From Bacteroidota bacterium (lineage in GTDB: Bacteria > Bacteroidota > Bacteroidia > Chitinophagales > JADIYW01): DNA of 40,531 bases. Each line of letters starts with the position of its first letter. The first letter of the stretch is position 1. The position numbers were made by a program, and so were the translations under genes. The stretch covers positions 1 to 40,531 of the forward strand of contig JAGQYE010000053.1 in NCBI GenBank assembly GCA_020436225.1. The letters run 5' to 3'. The notes below the pieces were generated by a model. The model did no database searches and was not told the origin of the DNA. It saw only the letters and a program-made list of their open reading frames with translations. Of the stretch, positions 17,196 to 26,345 are shown piece by piece.

Positions 17196-18119
17196 ATGCG
17201 TGGCGATAGCGTTCCGGAACCAACACTAAATAATTTCAGTACAAGCAAATCAATTAGTGCAGAAAATTGGCTGATTTATTTTGGTTTATCATTTATTTGG
17301 GGGTTTTCATTTTACTTTATAAAAATGGGTTTGACCTTTTTCACTTCTTTAGAAGTTGCAGCCTTTAGAATGTCAATCGCTTTGCTTGCTTTTCTACCAT
17401 TTTTATTTAAATATCGAAAGCGATTAAAAATTAAGAAACAAAAAGTAAAATGGATTCCTGTTTTAGGTTTTTTGGGTAATTTAATTCCTGCTGTGATGTT
17501 CAGCATTGCTGCCAAAAGAATCGACAGTGCGTTATTAGGTATTCTAAATGCGACCACACCTTTATTTGCTTTAGGTATTGGCAGTTTGCTCTTTGGTGTT
17601 CTGCTTACCGGCAATAAAATTATTGGTGTAATTTTAGGTTTTATTGGCTCGATGCTGATTATTTTATCAACACAATCCGTAACTTCTTTAAATCTTTACA
17701 TTTTATTGCCTTTAGTCGCCACGATGAGTTATGGCATGAATGCCAATATTTTTAAAGTGTATTTTCAGGATGATGACCCGTTGGTAATAGCCTTGTTACA
17801 ATACGCATTTGTTGGTATTATTACATTTTCATTTTTACTATTTAATGGCACTTTTCAAAAGATTACACTACAACCTGATCTCGCTTGGCAGGCTTTAAAA
17901 TATTTATTGTTATTAGGTGTTTTAGGAACTGCGGTTGCTCAAATCTATTTCAATATATTAACTCAAAAAACATCGGCATTATTTGCCACGATGACCACTT
18001 TTACTATACCAATTGTTGCTGTGATTATCGGCATTGTTATTGGCGAGCAATTAACATTATCTCATTTTGTTGGCTTAACAATTATACTTGTTGGTGTGTA
18101 TGTTGGCTCACGGAAGTAG
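17196..18119 (+). CDS. EamA/DMT-superfamily transporter
   Basis: A 307-residue inner-membrane protein with ten predicted helices in two EamA repeats (about 20-155 and 165-305). Marks are [16 protein letters not shown] and PALLG-like [19 protein letters not shown] in repeat 1, and [16 protein letters not shown] and [19 protein letters not shown] in repeat 2. Members export metabolites or amino acids; the substrate cannot be read from sequence. The start at ATG 17196 is chosen because the promoter covers the in-frame TTG at 17163. The 3' end overlaps an antisense small lipoprotein gene by 38 bases. Confidence 0.9.
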   Translation: MRGDSVPEPTLNNFSTSKSISAENWLIYFGLSFIWGFSFYFIKMGLTFFTSLEVAAFRMSIALLAFLPFLFKYRKRLKIKKQKVKWIPVLGFLGNLIPAVMFSIAAKRIDSALLGILNATTPLFALGIGSLLFGVLLTGNKIIGVILGFIGSMLIILSTQSVTSLNLYILLPLVATMSYGMNANIFKVYFQDDDPLVIALLQYAFVGIITFSFLLFNGTFQKITLQPDLAWQALKYLLLLGVLGTAVAQIYFNILTQKTSALFATMTTFTIPIVAVIIGIVIGEQLTLSHFVGLTIILVGVYVGSRK

Positions 18120-18237
18120 GTTTTTCCGAAGCACCAAAAGTTGGACAACCACATTTTTTTGCTTTATACGCTGCGCAAGATGGCAACAACAAAATGACAA
18201 ATAACAACAGTAATATTTTGTATTTTAGTCTTTTCAT
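18082..18237 (-). CDS. Small lipoprotein with KKCGCPTFG motif (51 residues)
   Basis: Starting at ATG 18235-18237, the product has a textbook lipoprotein signal: MKRLKYK, a run of leucines and isoleucines, and a lipobox LLPSC. The mature part is about 30 residues (from C22, [14 protein letters not shown], then a polar tail ending SQHTHQQV). I recall similar very short Bacteroidota lipoproteins with a KKCxCPxF core; no function is known to me. A longer in-frame start at 18306 would add a segment that breaks the signal peptide. The 3' end overlaps the EamA gene antisense, and the start is 32 bases from the divergent carbonic anhydrase gene. Outer- or inner-membrane-anchored peptide, probably real. 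Confidence 0.72.
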   Translation of the reverse strand: MKRLKYKILLLLFVILLLPSCAAYKAKKCGCPTFGASEKPTSVSQHTHQQV

Positions 18238-18269
18238 ATCTACACAAATATCTAAAATAAATAGGAAAA

Positions 18270-18785
18270 ATGGCATTAATAATTCCTTGTAATGATGTAA
18301 CGCCAATTATCGGCGAAAATTGTTTTCTTGCTCCAAACGCCACTATTGTTGGTGATGTTGTAATGGGCAATGATTGTAGTGTTTGGTTTAATGCCGTTGT
18401 GCGCGGCGATGTCAATTCTATAAAAATGGGCAATAAAGTCAACATACAAGATGGTGCCGTTTTACATTGCACATATCAAAAAACGAAAGTCAATATTGGT
18501 GATAATGTTTCTATCGGACACAATGCATTAGTACATGGCTGCACTATTGAAGATAATGTGTTGATTGGTATGGGCGCCATCGTGATGGACAATTGTTACA
18601 TAGAAAAGAATGCATTAATTGCTGCCGGTGCGGTAGTGCTGGAAAATACGCGTGTAGAAGCCGGAAGTATTTATGCAGGCGTTCCTGCCAAAAAAGTAAA
18701 ACAATTAGATGAGGCTACTTTTAAAGATCAAAATGAACGCATTGCCAATAATTATGTGAAATATGCAAGCTGGTTTAAAAAGTGA
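18270..18785 (+). CDS. Gamma-class carbonic anhydrase family protein
   Basis: A 171-residue left-handed beta-helix protein of the YrdA/PaaY/CamH type. Hexapeptide repeats run through about residues 10-145 (for example [20 protein letters not shown] and [20 protein letters not shown]). The zinc-site histidine pattern is seen in [15 protein letters not shown]. The C-terminal [14 protein letters not shown] is typical. Such proteins form trimers binding zinc or iron and may hydrate CO2, although many family members have no proven activity. The ATG at 18270 follows a weak AGGAAAA. It is a single gene, convergent with the next gene, 2 bases away. Confidence 0.93.
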   Translation: MALIIPCNDVTPIIGENCFLAPNATIVGDVVMGNDCSVWFNAVVRGDVNSIKMGNKVNIQDGAVLHCTYQKTKVNIGDNVSIGHNALVHGCTIEDNVLIGMGAIVMDNCYIEKNALIAAGAVVLENTRVEAGSIYAGVPAKKVKQLDEATFKDQNERIANNYVKYASWFKK

Positions 18786-18787
18786 AA

Positions 18788-19765
18788 TTACCAATAACTT
18801 CCACCTTCAACAATTTTATAATCTTTCGGTGTTTCGTGTGGTAATGGACGCACCCAATGTTCGTTATAAAGTTTATTAATTTCAGGAATATTATCCCAAC
18901 GGTTTCCTTTTATTCCAAGCATTAATTGTGTAGCACCGCCCATGTGAACAGCTTGTTTGCCTATGCTTTTTACAAATGCAGCCAAAGGTAAACCATAAGC
19001 ACCGGCTCCAATAATAGCAATATCAAAATCTGCTTTAGAGATTTGTTCTTTCATATATTCAAGCGCATCAAACCAAGTATTAAAAGTGGATTTACAATTT
19101 GCATTGGATTGTACTGCTTTTATTGTACGAAGTTCAAATTCAGGCAAAACATTTTTATTATCAAATAATTTTTCTCGTTTTTTAAATTGGTTTTCTATAC
19201 TTTCTTGGAAAGGATGAACAAATAAAATTTTCTTGTTTTTTAATGTGCTACTCCAAGGATTTTTATAGAAATATGGCTCAATACTTTCTAATGGAACTAA
19301 TTTGGAAGTAGGGCAGTATTCTTTTACAATTACATCTTCATAATAATTATACCAAATGCCCAATATGTCTATTGATGGAATAATTTTAAGATATAATTCA
19401 ACAAATTTTTCTACATTATTTTCAGAAATTGGAAAGAAACCTGCATTAAACTCTAATTCATATTTTACTTCTTGTCGCCATCTATTAGATTCTCCACGAA
19501 TTTTTTTCATTAAATATTGTATTGGAGATGCTTGTTGAAATGTTTTTATTTCAAAATAGTTGCATATAGTTGCAGTTTCAACTGCTCCTAACCTACAAAT
19601 TAGTATTGGTTCTTGTTTGGATAAGCAATCAGCAATTTTATTGTTTCCGGATTCTTTATCTAAAATTGGAATATCAAAATAATCTCTTATTTTATTTTCT
19701 CTATAACTTCCAAAAATGCTTTGGTATCCTTTTCTTGCTGCTCGTATAAAAAAAGAATCAGCCAT
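18788..19765 (-). CDS. Putative GT-D-fold (DUF1792-like) glycosyltransferase
   Basis: A 325-residue soluble protein, third in the ugd - uxs operon with a 6-base gap after the uxs gene. The N-terminus has PILICRLGAVETATICNYF, like the RxGxxE nucleotide-site of GT-D enzymes. The middle has KNKKILFVHPFQESIENQF, and the C-terminus has DIAIIGAGAYGLPLAAFVK, then QAVHMGGATQLMLGIKGNRW. That order (R-x-G, a strand ending in HPF, a glycine-rich turn, and an MGG-Q-GIKG-RW block) resembles proteins found in polysaccharide loci with a GT-D-like domain. I do not recognise a biochemically studied homologue. Co-transcription with UDP-GlcA and UDP-Xyl synthesis suggests one of these donors. Function inferred. 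Confidence 0.55.
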   Translation of the reverse strand: MADSFFIRAARKGYQSIFGSYRENKIRDYFDIPILDKESGNNKIADCLSKQEPILICRLGAVETATICNYFEIKTFQQASPIQYLMKKIRGESNRWRQEVKYELEFNAGFFPISENNVEKFVELYLKIIPSIDILGIWYNYYEDVIVKEYCPTSKLVPLESIEPYFYKNPWSSTLKNKKILFVHPFQESIENQFKKREKLFDNKNVLPEFELRTIKAVQSNANCKSTFNTWFDALEYMKEQISKADFDIAIIGAGAYGLPLAAFVKSIGKQAVHMGGATQLMLGIKGNRWDNIPEINKLYNEHWVRPLPHETPKDYKIVEGGSYW

Positions 19766-19771
19766 TGAAAA

Positions 19772-20722
19772 TCATTTTCCAAGTTCTTTTTTGAAATATT
19801 CTAAAGTGATTTTCAATCCTTCTGAACGTTCCACTTTTGGTTCCCAACCTAAAATTTCTTTCGCTTTGGTAATATCCGGACGGCGTTGTTTCGGGTCGTC
19901 GGTTGGCAATGGATGATAAGTAATTTTTGAATTTGTATCGATTAGTTTTAAAATCTCTTCGGCAAACTGCAACAAGGTAATTTCCTGCGGATTTCCAATG
20001 TTTACAGGCAAATGATAATCACTCAACAACAATCTATAAATGCCTTCTATCAAATCGGAAACATAGCAGAAAGAACGCGTTTGCGAACCATCTCCAAAAA
20101 TGGTTAAATCTTCTCCATTCAATGCTTGACTCATAAATGCCGGCAACGCACGTCCATCATCTAAACGCATTCTTGGTCCATACGTATTAAAAATGCGCAC
20201 AATTCTGGTTTCTACTCCATGGAAATTGTGGTATGCCATGGTTATTGCCTCTTGGAAACGTTTGGCTTCATCATACACACCACGCGGACCAACTGGATTG
20301 ACATTTCCCCAATATTCTTCCGGTTGCGGATGAACGTTTGGATCGCCGTAAACTTCTGAAGTAGAAGCAATCAACATGCGTGCTTTTTTCTCTTTTGCCA
20401 AACCCAATAAATTGTGTGTACCTAACGAACCAACTTTTAAAGTTTGGATAGGCATTTTTAAATAATCTATTGGCGAAGCAGGTGAAGCAAAATGCAAGAT
20501 ATAATCTAACTTACCGGGAACATGCACAAAGCGGCTTACATCGTGATGGTAATATTCAAAATCTTTAGATGGAAATAAATGTTCAATATTTTTAATGTTT
20601 CCAGTAATCAAATTATCCATTCCGATAACATGATAACCTTCTGCTAAAAATCTATCGCATAAATGAGAACCTAAAAATCCGGCTGCTCCGGTAATTAAAA
20701 CGCGTTTTTTATCTTGAGCCAT
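19772..20722 (-). CDS. UDP-glucuronate decarboxylase (UDP-xylose synthase), SDR
   Basis: Converts UDP-glucuronic acid to UDP-xylose with bound NAD. The 316-residue protein has the Rossmann loop GAAGFLG (12-18), [20 protein letters not shown], the STSEVYGDP motif (120-128) with the catalytic glutamate, Y150-x3-K154 in YDEAK, and [19 protein letters not shown]. These are diagnostic for the UXS group. The preceding gene, 18 bases upstream, is the UDP-glucose dehydrogenase that makes its substrate, which supports the call strongly. Soluble cytoplasmic form without a membrane anchor. Confidence 0.94.
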   Translation of the reverse strand: MAQDKKRVLITGAAGFLGSHLCDRFLAEGYHVIGMDNLITGNIKNIEHLFPSKDFEYYHHDVSRFVHVPGKLDYILHFASPASPIDYLKMPIQTLKVGSLGTHNLLGLAKEKKARMLIASTSEVYGDPNVHPQPEEYWGNVNPVGPRGVYDEAKRFQEAITMAYHNFHGVETRIVRIFNTYGPRMRLDDGRALPAFMSQALNGEDLTIFGDGSQTRSFCYVSDLIEGIYRLLLSDYHLPVNIGNPQEITLLQFAEEILKLIDTNSKITYHPLPTDDPKQRRPDITKAKEILGWEPKVERSEGLKITLEYFKKELGK

Positions 20723-20740
20723 TTCTAATTAAACTTGAAA

Positions 20741-22078
20741 TTATTTATTTGTAATTGTTTTTCTGCCGATGCTGTTGTAATAAAATCCTTCTTTTTCCAT
20801 CACTTCTAAATCGTATAAATTTCTACCATCAAAAATAGTTGGTGATTTTAAAGATGTTTTTACTCTTGCAAAATCCGGCGTTCTAAATTCTGTCCACTCC
20901 GTAAGAATTGCCAAGAAATCAGCACCTTCTATTGCATTATAATAAGAATCTACAAAATGTAATTTTGATTTTTGTTGCTCCGGTAAATTGGCAAAATGCT
21001 GTTGTACATTTGGCATAGCTTCTGGATCGTAGGCAACAATCTCTGCACCTGCATTTAATAAATCTTCAATAATATACAATGCCGGCGCTTCTCTTATATC
21101 ATCGGTATTCGGTTTGAATGCTAAGCCCCAAATTGCAATTTTCTTGCCGGACAAATCGTTGCCATAGTAATTGAAAATCTTTTCCACTAAAACGTGTTTC
21201 TGAATCTCATTGACTTTCATCACGGCTTTCAAAATTTTGAAATCGTAATTATTTTCTTCGGCTGTTTTTGCCAATGCTTGGACATCTTTCGGGAAACAAC
21301 TTCCGCCATAGCCAATTCCCGGAAATAAGAATCGTTTGCCTATGCGATTATCCGTACCCATTCCTTGACGAACTGTCTCCACATCTGCTCCTGTTTTTTC
21401 ACAAAGATTCGCCAATTCGTTCATAAAGGAAATACGTGCTGCCAAATAAGAGTTAGCTGCATATTTTGTCATTTCAGATGAACGTTCATCCATAAAAATG
21501 ATTGGATTTCCTTGGCGCACAAACGGACGATAAAGCTCTTCCATTAATTTGCGCGCGCGCTCAGAACGTGTACCGACAACCACTCTATCCGGTTTCATAA
21601 AATCATCTACAGCAACACCTTCTCTTAAAAACTCCGGATTAGAAACCACATCAAATTCGACGGTTGCGTTTTTGGCAATGGCTGCTCGTGTTTTTTCTGC
21701 TGTGCCTACCGGAACTGTACTTTTATTAATAATGACTTTATAATCTTTCATTATTTTCCCGAGTTCATCAGCCACACCGAGTACATATTTTAAGTCGGCC
21801 GCACCATCTTCTCCCGGAGGAGTTGGAAGCGCTAAAAATATTAATGTTGCATCTTTAATTGCATCTTCTAAATTGGTGGTAAACTGTAATCTGTTTTCTT
21901 TTATATTTCTTTGAAATAAGACTTCTAAACCAGGTTCGAAAATAGGAATTTTTCCTGCTTTCATATTCGCCACTTTTTGTGCATCAATATCAACACAAAT
22001 CACATTATTTCCTGTTTCTGCTAAACAAGTTCCGGACACTAAACCTACATAACCGGTGCCAACTACCGCTATATTCAT
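20741..22078 (-). CDS. ugd: UDP-glucose 6-dehydrogenase
   Basis: Oxidises UDP-glucose twice with NAD to UDP-glucuronate. The 445-residue protein shows the N-terminal GTGYVGLVSG loop (7-16), INKSTVPVGT, NPEFLREG, the active-site cysteine C261 in GYGGSCFPKD, and AFKPNTDDIREAP in the C-terminal domain. Length is normal. It is the first gene of a three-gene minus operon (ugd, uxs, GT-D-like) under a strong-looking -7 element. Secure. Confidence 0.96.
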   Translation of the reverse strand: MNIAVVGTGYVGLVSGTCLAETGNNVICVDIDAQKVANMKAGKIPIFEPGLEVLFQRNIKENRLQFTTNLEDAIKDATLIFLALPTPPGEDGAADLKYVLGVADELGKIMKDYKVIINKSTVPVGTAEKTRAAIAKNATVEFDVVSNPEFLREGVAVDDFMKPDRVVVGTRSERARKLMEELYRPFVRQGNPIIFMDERSSEMTKYAANSYLAARISFMNELANLCEKTGADVETVRQGMGTDNRIGKRFLFPGIGYGGSCFPKDVQALAKTAEENNYDFKILKAVMKVNEIQKHVLVEKIFNYYGNDLSGKKIAIWGLAFKPNTDDIREAPALYIIEDLLNAGAEIVAYDPEAMPNVQQHFANLPEQQKSKLHFVDSYYNAIEGADFLAILTEWTEFRTPDFARVKTSLKSPTIFDGRNLYDLEVMEKEGFYYNSIGRKTITNK

Positions 22079-22125
22079 ATTATCGCTTTAATTTAATACA
22101 ATAAAGATTGAAAAAATTTTGAGTG

Positions 22126-22133
22126 CAAAGATA
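22126..22133 (-). promoter_or_regulatory. -7 element of the ugd operon
   Basis: TATCTTTG followed by CA on the minus strand, about 48 bases before the ugd ATG, is the best -7 match in the window. The leader would be about 40 bases. No TTG at the standard -33 distance. Confidence 0.5.
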
Positions 22134-22144
22134 CAAAAATGCTG

Positions 22145-23533
22145 TTACTTTTTCTGCTTTTCTAGTTTCTTGGTACTATCTGCCAAAATAAAGAATGCCA
22201 ACAAATAAAACGGCATAAATGGAATTTTATATCGAGCCAAAGCTCCAAAATTGAAGCTGGTGAAACCGACTGCAAATGCAAAAATGATAGAAAAGATTAA
22301 ACAAAATTGGACTTCCGGATTATCTGATATTTGTTTTAATGTACCTATAAAACCTGCTTTAAAAATTTGACGAACGGTAATGGCAAAAAATATGAAACCT
22401 TCTAATGCCGAAAGCAACAAAATGGGTTTATCCGACTCCCAAAAATATGGGCGGAACAAGGAAACGTTAACTGCAGCAGGAAATACTTTAATCATTCCCA
22501 TTAAGGAGAAGTCAATATCTCCTAAAGTATAAAATGACGTACTTCCGGACATTTGCGAAGATGTTATCAGCCAATTCTGAGTATCTTGAGCTGTTCGCAT
22601 CATTTGGTCGAAAGAATAGCGTTCTGCAACTTTTCCCATTTGGGTTAATATCAGGACACTTAACCCACCTCCAACGACCATCATTATTGGTCCGATGATT
22701 GTTTTAATAAATGGACTTTTAATAGTATATCTATATCTTGAAAAAACCCAAAGTGCAACGGCCGGAGCAAATGCTAATATGATATATACTTTTATTTGCA
22801 TGATAGAATATACAGAAACAATTACAATAAAAATATTTTTACCAACATTCCTTTTCTTTAGAAATGCTTCGTAAACAGCATTTGTAAATATCCCGACAAA
22901 TCCCATACATACCGGGTCTTTTAATTGACCTCCGCCCCAAAAACATACGGAAGGAATAAACAAACAAGCAATTGCAATTTCCCGATGTAGTTGTGGATAC
23001 ATATCGACAAAGGTTACATAAAGTTTCCAACCTCCAATCATGCAGAATGAGGCATACATAAAACACAAGGTTACATAAGACGACATACACAAATAACTCA
23101 AGAAGAAGCTGATTAAAATAACTATCCGAGAGCTATCATCTGTTAAATAACTTCCTTGTGCTAACATATAACTATCCATGACATAATGCGCATCAAAACT
23201 ATTAGGACGAAAAAGCATATTATAGGTGCCTGTCGGATCTATTAATAAATAGTCCTTTAGTTGCATTACATTGCATAAATAAGCAAATGTATCTCCTCCA
23301 CCGTAGTAGAAAATAAAAATCAACATAAAAGCAATACTACTCGCTGCTTTTACTTTAAATGCATACATTAAATAAGTATGGTGAATTGTTCCCTTATAAT
23401 ATTTCTCAGCAACATTTTTTACAACGGAATACCAAAGATACAAATACAATGGCCCGAATATAAAATCGTTTAAGAACAAAAACTGGTTATTAAAAACGTC
23501 TTCTGTATTAGTAATTAAACCGAAAAGGTACAT
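22145..23533 (-). CDS. Polytopic membrane protein, possible polysaccharide polymerase
   Basis: A 462-residue inner-membrane protein with about ten hydrophobic segments. Distinct motifs are FYYGGGDTFAYLCN near residue 85-98 and CFWGGGQLKDPVCMGFVG near 200. The latter recalls the aromatic-W-x-G-x-x-K-D segment of some Bacteroidota Wzy/EpsG-like polymerases. I cannot assign a named family. It is located between ugd and the GT4 gene in the polysaccharide locus, with its own candidate promoter, so a role as polymerase, membrane glycosyltransferase or ligase is possible. A start at ATG 23533 places the first helix at about residue 18. Confidence 0.72.
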   Translation of the reverse strand: MYLFGLITNTEDVFNNQFLFLNDFIFGPLYLYLWYSVVKNVAEKYYKGTIHHTYLMYAFKVKAASSIAFMLIFIFYYGGGDTFAYLCNVMQLKDYLLIDPTGTYNMLFRPNSFDAHYVMDSYMLAQGSYLTDDSSRIVILISFFLSYLCMSSYVTLCFMYASFCMIGGWKLYVTFVDMYPQLHREIAIACLFIPSVCFWGGGQLKDPVCMGFVGIFTNAVYEAFLKKRNVGKNIFIVIVSVYSIMQIKVYIILAFAPAVALWVFSRYRYTIKSPFIKTIIGPIMMVVGGGLSVLILTQMGKVAERYSFDQMMRTAQDTQNWLITSSQMSGSTSFYTLGDIDFSLMGMIKVFPAAVNVSLFRPYFWESDKPILLLSALEGFIFFAITVRQIFKAGFIGTLKQISDNPEVQFCLIFSIIFAFAVGFTSFNFGALARYKIPFMPFYLLAFFILADSTKKLEKQKK

Positions 23534-23576
23534 CTATTTATTTTCTGTATTTTTCTAAGATAGTAATCTGTAAGAA

Positions 23577-23584
23577 CAAATGTA
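23577..23584 (-). promoter_or_regulatory. -7 element before the polytopic membrane protein gene
   Basis: TACATTTG on the minus strand, 43 bases before the ATG at 23533, in a 99-base gap after the GT4 gene. It matches TAnnTTTG, but no -33 TTG is visible. Confidence 0.3.
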
Positions 23585-23632
23585 CTATGTTTTATTGAGT
23601 ATCTTTTGTGTTTTAGATGTTTAGATTTTCTA

Positions 23633-24826
23633 TTAAAAATTTTTACCCAACTCTGCATAGATTGCCATTAGCTTGTTATATGCGTTTGTATGTTGAAGTT
23701 TTTTTATTTGTTGTTGACAATCCATTACACATTGTTGGCGAAATTCTTCTGAAGTAAAAAGCAATTCTATTTTATCTGCCATTTCTTGAATATCGTCCGG
23801 ATTAAAAATATATTTTTCATTTCCTATAGTTTCAGGAAGTGATGTAACATTGGAACAAATAACCGGAATTTGCATCATTATACTTTCCATTAATGGAAAA
23901 CTGCCGGCTTCATATTTTGTTGGCACCACTACACCAACTGCATTTTGATAAAGCGAAAATAAATTTTCATCATCAACAATTCCGACAAACGAAACATTAT
24001 TATCTAATCTATTTTCGACAATAAATAGATGTAATGTTTGTGTGTAATATTCAGTTGTCTTTCCGGTGCAAATTAATTTGACATTTATATTTTTTGTTTC
24101 ACGTAAATGTAGAATAGCTTTTAGTAAATTGAGATGATTTTTATGTTGCCAGGTTACAGCCGGATACAAGAGATATGGTTCTTTAACTGTTTTTTTATAC
24201 TCTTCTTTATTCAATAAAAATTTATCAAACCAAAGGTGTTGCATATTCAACAATACAACATCAATTTTTTCTTGTTGCTGTTGAAAGAAACGAACAATAT
24301 CGTTTTTTATATGCTGATAACTAACAATAATATGATTGGCATTTGTTATGTATTTAAAATTGTTCACAGCACGTTTGGTACGTTCTTCTGCAGAGAAATA
24401 TTCCGGGAAATATAACTCTTGAACATCGTGAATAGTTGTTATAGTTGGCACATTTAATTTTTCCCATCTGATGTATGGAAAATGAACCACGTCAATCGCA
24501 TATTTTCCTATGACTTTATCCAAACTATTTGCTGTAGTGATGTTGAGTTGAATGTTTATTTTCTGAAATACTTTTGAGATGCCTTTTTGAATTTTTTCTT
24601 TCCAAGATAATAAAGTAGAATTAGCTCCAGACTCGTGTTCCGGAATGCATTTAATATTCTTAAATCGCTTTTCATAATCGAGGAAATAAGCAGTGTTATC
24701 TCTCAATAATAAATAATATCGATTCTCATCCTCGGAGCTTCCTAATATTTCTAAAAGACAATTTATATATTGAAAAATGCCTCCACTTCGTGGGTCTTTA
24801 TCCGGAATAAAAAACAAGATATTCAT
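23633..24826 (-). CDS. Family 4 glycosyltransferase
   Basis: A 397-residue GT-B enzyme. The N-terminal domain has a glycine-rich loop PDKDPRSGGIFQY (9-21) and VPTITTIHDVQELYFPEYF. The C-terminal domain has LLYPAVTWQHKNHLNLLKA, IVDDENLFSLYQNAVGVVVP and the donor-binding KYEAGSFPLMESIMMQIPVI (E-x7-E type), followed by CSNVTSLPETIG. It is cytoplasmic or peripheral to the inner membrane. The ATG at 24826 overlaps the stop of the acetyltransferase gene as ATGA, so it is translationally coupled and probably transfers the amino sugar made by that cassette. Sugar specificity inferred only. Confidence 0.91.
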   Translation of the reverse strand: MNILFFIPDKDPRSGGIFQYINCLLEILGSSEDENRYYLLLRDNTAYFLDYEKRFKNIKCIPEHESGANSTLLSWKEKIQKGISKVFQKINIQLNITTANSLDKVIGKYAIDVVHFPYIRWEKLNVPTITTIHDVQELYFPEYFSAEERTKRAVNNFKYITNANHIIVSYQHIKNDIVRFFQQQQEKIDVVLLNMQHLWFDKFLLNKEEYKKTVKEPYLLYPAVTWQHKNHLNLLKAILHLRETKNINVKLICTGKTTEYYTQTLHLFIVENRLDNNVSFVGIVDDENLFSLYQNAVGVVVPTKYEAGSFPLMESIMMQIPVICSNVTSLPETIGNEKYIFNPDDIQEMADKIELLFTSEEFRQQCVMDCQQQIKKLQHTNAYNKLMAIYAELGKNF

Positions 24827-25251
24827 ATTTCTATTTGTTTTTCCATAAAATACGATTTCTGATTTTCTGATATCATTTTAAAGCCAAATTTCTCGTATAA
24901 TTTTATGGCGATGGCATTGTCTTTATCAACAGACAATCTAATTTTTTCTACGTATAATTGCTTAGCATTTTCAATCAATGCCTGCATTATTTTATTTCCT
25001 AATCCTTTTCCTTTTTGATTTTCTGCCACAGCAATTCCAAGCCAAACAATATCATCTTCTTTATCTAAATGTCCATAAGCTATAGGTTCATCATCTTCAA
25101 CATACAATAGCGTTATTACATGTTGCTGAAGAATATCCAAACTTCTTGACTCAAAATAGCGAAACGAATGCTTGGAATTTCCCATTTTTTGTAGAAATAA
25201 TTCCAGTAAATGTTGATTTTGTGGATGGAGCTGAACTATAGAATTTTTCAT
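24823..25251 (-). CDS. GNAT-family N-acetyltransferase
   Basis: A 142-residue GNAT protein. The acetyl-CoA loop QKGKGLGNKIMQALIENA (about 88-105) is the Q/RxxGxG/A motif, preceded by IVWLGIAVAENQKG and followed by KIRLSVDKDNAIAIKLYEKF, the motif B strand-helix. It overlaps the perosamine-synthase-like aminotransferase gene upstream and the GT4 gene downstream, both by ATGA. That tight placement suggests it acylates the amino sugar made by the aminotransferase, like WecD on dTDP-Fuc4N. The family is certain, the substrate is inferred. Confidence 0.88.
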   Translation of the reverse strand: MKNSIVQLHPQNQHLLELFLQKMGNSKHSFRYFESRSLDILQQHVITLLYVEDDEPIAYGHLDKEDDIVWLGIAVAENQKGKGLGNKIMQALIENAKQLYVEKIRLSVDKDNAIAIKLYEKFGFKMISENQKSYFMEKQIEI

Positions 25252-26345
25252 GCATTAAAATATTGGACAATCTGTTTGCAGATAAATGCTATATCTTCTT
25301 CTTTTAAATCTGGATAACTTGGTAAGTTGATGCCTCGCCAACCTAAATTTTCTGCTACCGGAAACATTTGATAATGCTGTGTGTACATCGGCATGGTGTG
25401 TACCGGATAAAACAATGGTCGTGTTTCGATGCCATTTGCTTTTAAAAATTCGCGCAATGGCTCTCTATCTTTTACATTGTTGACCAAAACAGAACACATC
25501 CAATAAGAATGAAAGGTGTTGGTTTGTTGTTCGTGAAACGTAACAGGAATATCTTTTAAATAGTGTTTATACCATTTTGCCAATTGCTGTTTTTTTTCTA
25601 ACAATTCATCAAATCTTTCCAATTGAGCTAAGCCGATAGCCGCACAAATATTCGTCATCCTATAATTGTAACCTACTACATCGTGCCAATATTCGCGATG
25701 CTTTGCTAAGCCTTGACCTTTATAATGTACCAACCTATCGTAAAGTGTTTCGTTGTTGGTTACTACCATGCCACCTTCGCCGGTTGTGATAGTTTTATTT
25801 CCGAAAAAGCTAAATGTTGCAATGTCGCTAAAAGTGCCAACATGCTGATTATTGTATTTGGTGCCGAGCGCTTCTGCGCAATCTTCAATTACATAAAGTT
25901 GATGTTCATTAGCAATTTGTGTTATTGCTTTCATATCACATGCTTGACCGTAAAGATGCACGCATAAAATGGCTTTTGTCTTAGCTGTAATTTTTCTCTT
26001 CACATCTTCCGGATCCATTTGCCAAGTATCAGCATTTGCATCCACAAAAACAGGTTTTGCACCGGCATATACAATACAATTTACTGAAGCAATGTAAGTA
26101 AGTGTTGGCACGATAACCTCGTCGCCTTCGCCTATTCCTAATGCTACTAAAGATAAATGTAAGGCAACCGTTCCATTGCAAACAGAAGCAGCATACTCAA
26201 CGCCAATTTTCTGCGCAAATGCCGACTCAAATTTATTGATATAGCTTCCTTTGGAAGAAATCCATGTAGAGTCCAAGCAATCTAAAACATATTTTTTTTC
26301 GTTGCCAGAAAGGTTGGGTTGATATACCGGATATTTAAAGTTCAT
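25248..26345 (-). CDS. DegT-type sugar aminotransferase, perosamine-synthase-like
   Basis: A 365-residue PLP enzyme. Matches to GDP-perosamine synthase include LDSTWISSKGSYINKFE, NGTVALHLSLVALGIG, DEVIVPTLTYIASVN, VHLYGQACDM, IEDCAEALG (D155), the PLP lysine K184 in FSFFGNKTITTGEGG, and GYNYRMTNICAAIGLAQL. It transfers an amino group from glutamate to a 4-keto sugar nucleotide. No GMD gene for GDP-4-keto-6-deoxymannose is in the window. It overlaps the methyltransferase gene before it and the GNAT gene after it. DegT family certain; perosamine is a reasoned guess. Confidence 0.93.
   Translation of the reverse strand: MNFKYPVYQPNLSGNEKKYVLDCLDSTWISSKGSYINKFESAFAQKIGVEYAASVCNGTVALHLSLVALGIGEGDEVIVPTLTYIASVNCIVYAGAKPVFVDANADTWQMDPEDVKRKITAKTKAILCVHLYGQACDMKAITQIANEHQLYVIEDCAEALGTKYNNQHVGTFSDIATFSFFGNKTITTGEGGMVVTNNETLYDRLVHYKGQGLAKHREYWHDVVGYNYRMTNICAAIGLAQLERFDELLEKKQQLAKWYKHYLKDIPVTFHEQQTNTFHSYWMCSVLVNNVKDREPLREFLKANGIETRPLFYPVHTMPMYTQHYQMFPVAENLGWRGINLPSYPDLKEEDIAFICKQIVQYFNA

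Noticed and set aside
17885-18292. A 135-residue plus-strand frame over the end of EamA
   Set aside because: Cysteine-, asparagine- and tyrosine-rich translation typical of a shadow frame; EamA and the small lipoprotein explain the region.
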